A stretch of DNA of 64,000 nt from NCBI RefSeq assembly GCF_963576615.1, contig NC_088715.1:60361802-60425801 (forward strand), given 5' to 3'. The stretch's first letter is position 1. The number at the start of each line of letters is the position of its first letter. The stretch comes from Watersipora subatra. Its lineage: Eukaryota > Bryozoa > Gymnolaemata > Cheilostomatida > Watersiporidae. A model generated the notes under the pieces. It searched no databases and had not been told where the DNA came from. It saw only the letters and a program-made list of their open reading frames with translations. A program made the translations under genes and the position numbers. Positions 13,863-26,000 of the stretch are shown here, in pieces.

Positions 13863-13868
13863 TTTATT
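13863..13868 (-). terminator. Candidate polyadenylation signal, copy C
   Basis: AATAAA on the minus strand about 210 nt after the stop of copy C. It is the first such signal downstream, apart from one overlapping the stop codon itself. Confidence 0.3.
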
Positions 13869-14080
13869 ACTGTGGCAGAGCTATCAAACAGTACCTGTCA
13901 TAGATACAGAAGAAGTTGTTCAAACATAGTAATGACAACTCTTAAAATATATAGTTATTTCAAACATTGAAATTATGTCGCAAAAAGTTATATGTACATT
14001 TAAATATGTAAATCATTTTAGTTTAGTCTGAGATCCACAGAAACAACGCTTCCAATTACTTATAGTTACATTGGTCAAAT

Positions 14081-17000
14081 TCATAGTTTATTTTCCAACG
14101 CAAGGTCATCATTGCTTTCCTCACAGGCAGTGTTGATTTTTCCTTCAGCCTCTAATGCATGCTTCGCATCAACAACAGCCATTGTTGAGCCTTCAACATC
14201 CTCTAGCTGTTTAGCTTTCTTCTGTAAAATATGTAGGGATCATCTCGTTAGATAACACCAAAAAACAAATTTTGTCAGATGACAATATTTTTTGTGAAAG
14301 ATCATCACCAAAAGCTAAACTTTTAAACTAAAGATTTCTATATTAGTGGTTTTGGATATGAGATTTAAAATTTCTAGAAAATGACTTTTTACAGAGTAAT
14401 CGTTGACAAGATTTGAAAAGATAGTTAAAGATGTAGTTCCTCAGAACAAATAAAAGCATAAACAACCAAAGTAAGTAAATAGTATACAAACTTTAGTGAG
14501 GGATGGTATGGCACTTTTCAAATTTGGCACTAAATGGAATGTGTAAGGCAAAATAATTTTTTCCAAGTTTAATTGTGTTAGTCTTGCTAAAGGTTTTAAA
14601 ATCGTAATTTTATAACAAATAACAAATCTAGAAAATGACTGGTAATTCTCAAAGTAGCATTTTAAATCACATGCTTTTCTCACTATTTACTGCATATATA
14701 ATTAATAAGAAAAATATATTTTATGTTGTTATGTAAAAGAATATATATTTTTATCATTGAACAGATTTTCAACAGTGTTTCACATATTTTTTTCAAAAGC
14801 AAACACTGCCTTTATCACGAATAAACTGTATGATTATATTCATGTTCAGTAAAGGTTAACAACGTTGAAATATATTTTAGTATGCCTACTTTTTGGTCTT
14901 GTAACATTTTAACCATCCATTAACCGCCATCAGCTACATTTTAATGACACCTGAAGCTCATGCTATAGTACCAAATGTAAGCAATGCACACCTTGTTCAT
15001 GTGCTTGTTATAGAGCATGTAAAATGGTAGAGAGATGTAGAAAGGCCAGGCTGACACCATGGTGGAGGCAATTGGTAATATGATAGCCAGGTCAAGGTCA
15101 GGTTGTCCAGACATTGACATCGCTACTAGGATGCTGACAGAAGTATTCTGAAGTCCAGTTTCTATTGATATAGTCTAAAATTAGAAAAGTAATCACAAAG
15201 TATATTCAGCGTGTCATATTTACATGTACCTGGAGATGTAATAAATTACCCACTAGTAAACCGTTTGGTATTAGCTGCAATTATTATACTATAACTTTAA
15301 TTAAAATTGAAGACAAAGTTTGGACATAAATGTTTGCATAAATAAGATTTGGTTGTTTACGATTATATTCATCTCTGAAGTAGATTATAGCAACTGATTA
15401 CTACTTGCATGTATGTTTTACAGCATGTTCTGATTTTTCAAACCTTTGAAAGCTTTTCCAGCGTGGCTGCCACAAGTGTTTTGTACAAAACTCTCTTTTT
15501 TGTTGCTTTGAGTAGGAATGGCTGCTGGCAGAAATGATTGTTTAATCAACGCTACCCAAATTTCTCAGCTAATGGAAGTTTTGGTTTAAGGAATATCTAA
15601 AGTGAATTTGCAATACTGTTAACCCTTATTCCATATATATCTGCCTTTTTTCAAGAAAGAAAGAAAGAAAGAAAAAAATCCTTTTAAAAAGGATTGTGGT
15701 GTTTGTTTAAGTTTCATATGCATAAATCTAGGCTTATAGGGTGCTTATTGTCAGCAGCATAGAAATTCACCTTAATAAGACTCCAGTTAAAACGGCAAAT
15801 CCAGGCTGCCAGTCCACCAAGTAGGTATCCTCCGTAGGGCAGCAGACATGCTGCCAGCATGAGTTTTCCATCCCATTTGACAAAAATGTATTGATTGACG
15901 AACACAGTGAAGGTTAGGAAGATGATGAGCATAGTAATAAAGGTGACCTGAAAGAGAAGATAACTCCTTACTGTTGCATAAATTTTCCGCAATCACATGC
16001 TTCTTAAGTGGCAATTAGGTATATGTGTCAATTAATTCTATCTGTTAGTTGGACTATTGCCTTGCTAATAAGTTCTCCGTTGACTAGGATCACAGCACGA
16101 CTCTTAAGTGTTATGTGCTTAGAGGAGTACTTTATGTGTAAATTGTATTTTATATATATGTATACATAAAATTATAACACGTATATGTACGTATATGTAT
16201 GTATATATGCATGTGTTATTTAGATATCAGAATGTTTTCTCTCTAAATGAAGCTTTACAATTAACCTTTTTACAGTCCAAATTAAAATCTGGTGTTTACT
16301 CTATATCAAAATGTTAATTGTAAATTTGCATTCCATTTGGCAGCCATTTTATTAAAATCAATTTAATCCAACTAGCTAGCCTCAATAAATAAGTTTTAGT
16401 GTTTGAAGAGGTTAGCAAGACAAGAGTTTGTTGTATTTTGAGACTACTTGGAAAGAAAAAAAATGTTTGCCTCGAATCTTATTGCAATCTAGAGCAATTA
16501 CAACCTTGATGTTTCCTGTATAGGCCTATCTGGTATTAGAGGTGGAACAAGACGCGAGACACGAGACATCTTGAGTACCGACCTGTCTCATCAAAGATCA
16601 ATCTCAGCTCGACCTAACTATTGCCAAACTCGAGACAGGAAGTAGAACTAAAGCGCCTGCGGCACGGCTGTTAAAACATGGCTGCAGAAGAAGGAAAATA
16701 AAGTTGCAGGAAATAAAGTAAGACCTATTCAATAAATAGTAAAAATATATATACAAAGCAATATGTTTATAATAATTATTATCAACCAAGCTCAAAATTT
16801 TTAGAAATATATAACTTCGCTATTGTAGAGCTGTTTGTGTCACTTTTGTTTACAAAATATACATGCATGTTGCTATTAAAATGTTGTATTTAAATTATTT
16901 ACACCAGGACAAAGTTCAATTTAAAAAGAGGTTTATGAATTTTATATATCAGGTACGCTAATTCTTGTGTAGTGAAATCATCACCAAATACTCATTATTT

Positions 17001-20000
17001 TACTGTCTCATGTCCCGAGTCTCGAATTTTTACAAGAGAGTGTCTAGAGTTTTGTCAAACTTAAAAAACCTGTCTCGTTCTACCTCTATCTGGTATGCCT
17101 AAATAATACTTGTAGTAAAATACATGATCTCTGTCAGAGTCAGCTAGCCTGTTACTACAGCAAAAAAGTCATATTTGTTTGTCTGGTAAACTTAGAGATT
17201 GCACCTTATTACCATTTTTTACTTTACACATTATTTGTGGTAGTTCTTCTCAATACTCTATGAACAAAATAATCTTTAAAAAAGGCCAACTGAAAACAGT
17301 ATTTACAACTGGGTGATAAGATGGGTCAACTTACATTTAGCCACTTTTTGATGACTAGGGAAATGCGAGGCAGCTTGAACTGGACTAAGGCGCCAACAGC
17401 TAACGGTAGCACTATCATTGCCAGACTTTCAAGAATACTCAGAAATGGGACCTTCATTTGATCGACTCCTTCATCAGCAGGGATGGTGGTTCCAAGAGTG
17501 TATAGCCACAGTGGAAGCATGCCTAAAACGTGTGAAGTTAAAGATTGTAGACAAAAAAAAACAGCACTTTGTTTGATTGCAAGCTCTAAAGTAGCCAGTT
17601 ATTAGTTCGTTAGTTAGTTACCTAGTCAGTTCGGTTGGTGAGCTTGTTGGCAGTCAGTTAGTCATTTAATTTGCCATTTGCCTTTCAATAATTTAGTTAA
17701 CTGTTGAAGCAGTGAGGAAGTCAGTGAGGAAGTCAATGAGTGAGTCAGCGAGTGAGTCAGCAAGTGAGTCATTGATCAATAGAATAGGTAGGTCGGTCGG
17801 TCGGTCGGTCTGCCAGTCAGTTAATTTTTTTGTATGTCTATTGTTGTACGGTGATCATCAAAATTAAGTGCAACACCACTATGAAAGTTTGTGATTTTCA
17901 TAAATAAAACCTTCACAATCTTTAAAACCTTCACAACTTATATTATATTAAGATCAGTGTTTATCCATCTGTCTGCCGGTTTGTCCAAAGGTTTTTTTGA
18001 ACAGGAAACAAACCCAGGGCGTTAGATTCATAGACAATCATGCTACCACAACCCTTTTCAGTTGCCTTACAGTTTCACGCATTAACTCTTTACTTTAAAG
18101 AGGCGCGTAGTATGCTCGGCAAAGCATTTTCATATTGCCAAGAGCCACATCATACGGCTTTAGCAGATTTTGTACCAAAAATTTCTGATTTGTGAGTAGT
18201 TAAAAAAATGACCCAATCGTATCTGTATTTGCTTTACAAAAACTTTAATTTCTTATCCCAATAACCAGTCATGCTAAATGCATTACAGCTTCAAACTTTT
18301 ACTATGCTTAGATCAATGAATTTTGGGTAATTTTTATTACACAATAGTACTACTGAGAGTCATTATTCATATTTCATCAGTAATACTTATGCCGTAAACA
18401 GTAATAATATTGATAAATTGTCCCACTCGGACATGCTTATGGTTTTTTTCGAAAATGGCTGAAGAAGTGTTCGCTCTCATTTTACAATGCATTTGTGGTA
18501 ATTTGCATGGCATCAGCTAATCTAGCATTTTACGATGATTAATTTGGTACTAAAATATTTTTTATAGACAGTTTAGTTCAAAGTTATGACAATTCATACG
18601 CACCCCTGTAATATATTAGGTTTTATCGAATAGGTTGTTATGTCCCGATAAATAAATTATTTTGCTAGCAAAAGAGTTAATTAAGAACATATTGATTACT
18701 CACGGTGCACGGGACTGCCGAGAGTAATAGTACAAACAATATAAATAATATAGTTTGCTGAGCTGTTTTGCATCAGGAGTTGTCATATTCTTTTTATAAA
18801 AAAGCTAACTCAAAATGAGTCACACATTGATGTGGATTCCTAACTGATAAATAACAATCCTTGCTAATCAAATCTTAAGCAGTTTGTTAAAATTTAGCTT
18901 TATGAAGCATAATAATGACGCTTACCTAGTGATGCAACAGTACTCAGCGTTGTCATGGTTACGCTGAGAGACAAATCCCCATTGAACAATTTCGCATACA
19001 TGTTGCTTATTCCACCCCCTGGAGAGCAGCCCAGCGTAAAGAATCCAAGCGCTTTACCTCCGGTGTATCCCATCAACCAGATGACGCCATAGGCTATCTT
19101 AAAACAGTATACAAGCCATTAGTTTAGTCTGCTTCCATAGATGAATTACTGGTTGCTCTAACAGCTTTTAATCTGGGTTTCACAAAAAAATTTATCATTA
19201 TTTGCAGTTCATAGCATAGTAACAATATATTAATCTTTGTTAAGCTCTAAGCTAAGAGTTTGCATGGAACTAATAACTTGTTGTTTTGGAAATTAACGAA
19301 GACAGCTTCATCACAGAGTTACTCATTCCTGAAATCGCTGTCTAATATACAGCAAATGGCTGCAAGGATGATGCTATTTCGAAAAAATGTAGTTGATCTA
19401 ACCATTAGAAACTGGCACCAAAAATATTTATGACCAATAATTATGTCTTTGAGGGTAAGTTGGGAATTTTGTCCAATCAGAGAACAAATGATTCCTTTTA
19501 GCTCTCACGGCAGCAAAGTATTTTTTCTGTAGATTTGATGTAGGATGTTTGATGTATTAGAATATTATAAATTATATAATTATGTATTATAATATAATTA
19601 TAGTATGTTATGTATACTTATTCATTAAAGCAGTTAATCAGTTTGAATTCAGACAGAGCATCTCCAGGAATTAAAAACCCTGTAGCCACCACATCAAAGG
19701 AAATTTTCACTATGATAAAAATTTTACAATACAAATATTATAGTGTTACACTAATATAATATACTATAATATAATATTTGTAATATGTATATATTAATAC
19801 ACATATCTTAACATTAAAATAATTGTATTGGTATAATACTTTAATATATATTAGGATAATATATCAATATATTAATATTAATGTATAATATTGATATATT
19901 AATATAGTATTATACTATATATATGATAGTATAATAATATGATATAGTACTATGTAATAAACTAGAACATTATATTATAATAATGTAACATTTTAATATT

Positions 20001-23000
20001 CTAATACAAATTCAGGAGGGTTATTAAACAAATTTTATAAACTTATTATCTTATATAGAGCTCAGCGTAAAGGTCAAGGTCATATCGCAGTATGGTAAAA
20101 GTCCATGGTAAAATTGACCGTACTTTCTAAACAAGTTAATCAAAATGTTTTATAGAAATAACTACTGAGCCTAATACACTCTCACTAATTTCTGCTAACT
20201 TAAGTATGTCATTACTGGTCTTTGATACTTGAGATAGCATAACTGCACCTGATGAGGCCTATATTTCTATGTGACTATACATGTAAATTCAATCTTTATT
20301 GTAAAATTGTATAGACAATTACATCAATGATGGAACAAAACCTACCGTCTTTATCTACACACATGTATGTAATTTTTAATACGATAATAACAGTAAGTAC
20401 ACTTGGAGGAAAGTGGTCAAGCCATGGCTCATCATAACAAAAGTGTTGGGAGTTATGTCGCAAAATATACTCAATAAATACATTGCTGTGACTTATTTTT
20501 GTACAGAGGCCAGTGATAAGGAAGATGATCTATTAGTTTCTTTATTTACTTCTAAAATATTACTTTCTCTAAATTATGAAACAAAAACTAGTTATTCTAT
20601 TTGATTTTTGTCTTTTCATTGCCCTCTGCACAGTTCAACTGCAATAATATTTTCAGTTCAAAAGGAATTTTGCTATAATAAATGCTATAGTAAGTGCTAT
20701 AGCAAATGCTATAGCAAGTGCTATAGTGAATGCTATAAAAAGTGCTATAGTAAGTTTTATAGTGAGTGCTATAGTGAGTGCTATAGTAAGTGCTATAGCA
20801 AATGCTATAGTAAGTGCTATCGTAAGTGCTATAGTAAGTGGTATAGTAAGTGTTATAATGAGTGCTATAGTAAGTGCTATAGTAAGTGCTATAGTAAGCG
20901 CTATAGTAAGTGATATAGTAAGTGCTATAGTAAGTACTATAGTGAGTGCTAATGTAAGTGCTATAGCAAATGCTATAGTAAGTGCTACAGTAAGTTTTAT
21001 AGTAAGTTTTATAGTAAGTGCTAAAGTAAGTGCTATAGTAAGTGCTATAGCAAATGCTATAGTAAGTGCTACAGTAAGTTTTATAGTAAATTTTATGGTA
21101 AGTGCTAAAGTAAGTGCTATAGTAAGTGCTATAGCAAATGCTATGGCAAGTGCTATAGTGAGTGCTATAATAAGTGCTATAGTAAGTTTTATAGTAAGTT
21201 TTATAGTAAGTGCCATAGCAAGTGCTATAGTAAGTTCTATAGTAAGTGCTATAGCAAATGCTATAGCAAGTGCTATAGTAAGTGCTATAGTAAGTGGGTT
21301 CACTGTCAATGGAATGTTATTAATTAATACTGTCTAGGGTCAGGAGACCAGCTTTTGTATACAAGTTTATGCAAGATATACAAGATATGCAAGTTAATAT
21401 AAGATATGCAAGATATACAAGATCTACAAGGTATACAAGATATACAAGATATTTCGAGATATACAAGATATACAAGGTATACAAGGTATACAAGGTATAC
21501 AAGGTATACAACATATACAAGGTACATGTATACAATATATACAAGATCTACAAGACCTACAAGATATGCAAGGTATACAAGGAATACAAGATATACAAGA
21601 TATACAACATATACAAAATATACAACATATACAAGATATACAAGATATACAAGACATACAAGATACACAAGATGTACAAGGTGTACAAGATATACAAGAT
21701 ATACACGACATACAAGATATACAAGATACACAAGATACACAAGTTTTTACAAGATATTCAAGATATACAAGATATACAAGATAAGGTTTTAAAGTGTTAA
21801 TGCTTTTATACTAAATATGTAATACAGTCTGTTTAAACAGTTGTTTATCATTTTTACATTTATGCAAATTTCGAAACTTAAGTGTGAAGCTGTAATAACA
21901 TTTAGATAGTTTTATCTAGAGTTCCACTTACCAGAGGCATGATGGTGAACTGGCATATAAGAGCTATGACTGGAGCTTTTGGCTTTCTTAAGTTCTCTTT
22001 GATAGTATCCATCTTCAGATCATTGCCCATTCCAAGAATCATAGTTATAAACTACAAGTTTTACCAAAATTAGTTATTTTATATTTATATGGTGATATCC
22101 ATGGACACCATTGCTGTCTATTTATCTACTCATGCTGATTTACAGGTGCTGTTAGATACGCTACAAATACATATTACAAAACTCTCTGAGGGAGGTCACT
22201 GAGCTTAATGAGATCATCAAGGTCACTGAGGTGATAAGGTCATTGAGTTCATTGGGGTTATTAAAGTCAAACTCGCAGGCCCAGAACATGAACAATGACT
22301 AAGTGCATCAAACACTTTGAAAAAACCACCACAATAAAGCTTTGATAACTGCAGCATCAAAAGTTTGTTTTTGAATACGGTGAAGTTTCTATGTGTAGAT
22401 TTAAAATGGAACTGACTGTTTTTTTATTGATTTATCTATTTATTCATGTATTTATACCTGGTTAATATAAACAAACAAACAATGCTTTAGCTTTTTATTG
22501 AAACCTAATAGGTAACTAAACTACAAGTAATACAGTGTTATTTTGCTAAATTCTGAAAAAACCATTTTTTTGTTATTTTATCAGACCTTGCCTTCATGCA
22601 AGATAGCTTTACTGTCACACAGATTACAGATAATTTATATATAGATATTTTTATAAAAATATATTTTTTATATTTTTATAAAAATATCTATATATATATA
22701 TAATCTATATATTTTTATATAAATATCTAAATATTTTTTATAAAAATATTTAGATATTTTTCTTTTCATTTCTATACTCAATTTTTAAAGATTCAAATAA
22801 CTTACTTGGAGTAGGACCTACTTAAAAATGCACTTGTACAAAATTTAATAGAATTTATCAAAAGTATTGGCAATTGTTGTGAATCTTTAAAGTGATCTGA
22901 TTTCCAGAATGTTTCAAGATTACAATTGGCAAAACTTTTTAAACGCGCAAAGACAAATACATGCAAAATAACATGATTACTTGATATCGTTGCTATAGTA

Positions 23001-26000
23001 ACTGATATCGGTTATTGTGTTCAAGTTGCAGTGTTACGCGTTACTATTATGTCAGTCTCTTTGCAACTACAGATGTCATTATCGCATTTTGCTTGATCTG
23101 AGTGTTTTAAATGTACATGTAACTGTAATCAGGTTTTTTCGATTTTAACTTTGAAACTTCCTGGCTGTCAGGTTACCTCAAACATCAAATACATTTGCAA
23201 ATGAGAAAAAAGACCGGTACTTTCTCATAAAATCTACTAAAATCTTGTTCACGTTTATCCTTAAGTGATTGTTTGTTGTTTATAAAGTTGAGATCTACGT
23301 GCAGCAAACAAACTAGATAAAGACCATGGAGACCATGCCAACATCTTACCATTATTTTAAATATTATGTCATAAGCCAAGTTCAGAGTGCCACGTTTGCG
23401 GATGCAGCGGAGTGTGATGTCACCAACATGAATACTTTCACTGCTGTCACCGTGAAGCAAATAAAACTTGAGACTTGTATAGCCAATATATTCTGGGGTA
23501 CCTGTAAAAATGAAGCATAACTAAGGCTTGCTTTTTTATCTAAGACAAAATTTTGTCTGATGACTTGAGAAGCAATTTTTCAGTATTTAGCTTTTGTATA
23601 CCTACAAGCAAAATGGCAAGCGCATGATTATATAACACTAATTACTTACTGAAAAATGAAATATTGTAGCAGCTTTGGTGTAAGCCTCCATTGACATTAT
23701 CAGGAGCCTGGAGCAAACTTAGGGTTGTTGCATTTTGATTTGTCCCCTCGTGACAGCTAGAGATGATAACTTCACCCTAAAGCATTTGTATACATTGTGA
23801 CCATCTTGTAGACAGACAATTTTTTTTGCTTGAAGCTGTATTAATAAAGCATGGAGCTTTTCAAATTTTTCCCTAGCCTAGAAAAAGGTTTTACTGTGTA
23901 AAATATTTAAGATTCTTACTCAATTCTGCTTACAAGTGGAATAAGTACATTATAAATTCCTCTGTCATACAGCCCACGACCAAAGTGGTATTGGAAAAAA
24001 GAAAGGGTACTGATGGTTGAGAAATGCAATATTAGCAGTCAAATGGTACGGCAGTGCAATAGGACAACTGCAATGGTAGCTGTAATGTACTGGGTGTGGG
24101 TGTTATTATGTACAACAAACAGCAATAATGAAAGGAAAAGGTTGTGTTTATATCTCTCCCCTGCAATAAGAGAAATGCAATATTAGAAGTAAAATGGCAA
24201 GCTGCTGTGTAATATACACATGCTGGGGGGCTGCATACTATTGGTGATAGCAACCAATATATCAAGAAGTTGTGATATTTATTTAAACAGATTTTAGCTG
24301 GTTGTCATAGAAATAGATGTATATCTATAAGAAAATGTAGGCCTATTACTTAATTTTGCAAATATTAAAAACGGCTTGGAAGTTCCACGATATTGGGCAC
24401 AGCCGCAGTATCATCAACAAAATCTTTAGAAAAATAATAACAGTAACATATTGCACACCATCGTCAATATATACTTCGATCTTGTAAATTCGAATGATTA
24501 TTCTTATAACTAAATCTCATAATAATCTTATAAAATCAAATAATTATTCTTACAATTAAATATTGTAATAACCTTATAAGAATCGTTAGAAAAATATCAT
24601 CAATCAAATAATCAAAAATGTTCTCGTCATAAAGGGGCATTGTAGTTCGGCCCTAGCTTGTACATAAATTCTAAAAAATTTGGTTAACGTTTTAAATCAT
24701 TTAATGAAACCTTTGGTGATAGGACAAAAAACATAGGCTGATAAACTATGTACTACAATTTCATATCTGTAAATTGGTCTACGCCTCAAGCGGTCTAAGT
24801 TTATTACAGAAACATTCGGATAAATTCGATTACAAGTAAACAATGCCATAGACTGGTGAAATGAGCACGGTTTTCTCGTGAAATGCGCACTGCTAAATAG
24901 TTCTACTCTCTGTCGCACGGCTTTATTGGCGTATCGTAGGCCGGTCTTAACTTTTATTAAACCAAACTTTTCAAGGGTTTTGTGGCGATTTTCGGCCAAA
25001 TTAATCTGTCTATTTATGCATAATCTGATCAGATGGGTAAGTTTTAAGATACTGTCGACAATTTACAAAGACTTGATAACATATTTAAATAGGCTAATAT
25101 GTGTTTTGCATCGTTATTATACTTTAACGACTCTACAAAACAACGGTTAAATTTGTTGATGAGATCTCGAAACAAGGGTTTGTGACGTTGTTGATGAATA
25201 GTTTGCGTAAGTTGTGTGCACATGCATTTATCATAAAAACTCTCAAACTTCGCTTTGCTCGTTTGGTCGTGGGACAACTGTACATCTGGTTTTTTAACAT
25301 GCATTTACTTTCATCTACTGAACATGTCCGGTACTAATATACATATACTTTTATCTACTGTACGTGCTGCGTACTAACATATATATACACTCATCTACTG
25401 TACATGCGGTGTACTAAAATGCATATACAATGTACTTTTATTCATTATACATGTTGTGTACTAACATATAGTTTTATCTACTGTACCTGTGATGTACTAA
25501 CATACATATATTTTTTATCTACTGTACATGCAATGTACAAAAAATTTCTAATGTACATGGGGTTTATTAACTTACATGTACATACCCTGATATATGCTGT
25601 ATAATGTACACACAGGCCTAGCAATATACGCAAAATGGGTGATGAGTGTTTGGCAACACAATTATTATACTAACAACTCTACAAAGAAAAGAGGAGCCAG
25701 CGCAGACTCAGACTGAGATACAGAGATCTAGCTAAATGTAACATAAAGTTAAGGAGACTAGGCAAAAACATATGGGAAGAGAAGGTAGAAAACAGAGCTG
25801 CATGAAGGTTGGGGATAAAGCCTAAATAATAAGACAGTTATTCTCGAGCCGACCGACTGCAATAGAGAGATAAATATATTATATACACACACAAAGCATT
25901 TCATCTGTTATACAGAAGCTGGTGTTTACTTATAGCATTATGCATGTTGTATAGATAAAGAGCACACATACAAATCCATGTACTCGCTGTATAAATAATG

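Larger units (their letters stand above)
12659..14080. other. Intergenic spacer between copy D and copy C
   Basis: It holds the copy D promoter at the left, the 9-bp minisatellite in the middle and the copy C 3' flank on the right. I see no other gene. Confidence 0.8.

Noticed and set aside
20608-21337. Open frames of up to 218 codons rich in Ala-Leu-Thr-Ile or Ser-Ala-Ile-Val
   Set aside because: Product of the 12-bp array; the hydrophobic look mimics membrane protein but has no unique sequence.
21320-21800. Tyr/Cys/Leu-rich frames in several phases
   Set aside because: Product of the 9-bp array, open on both strands.
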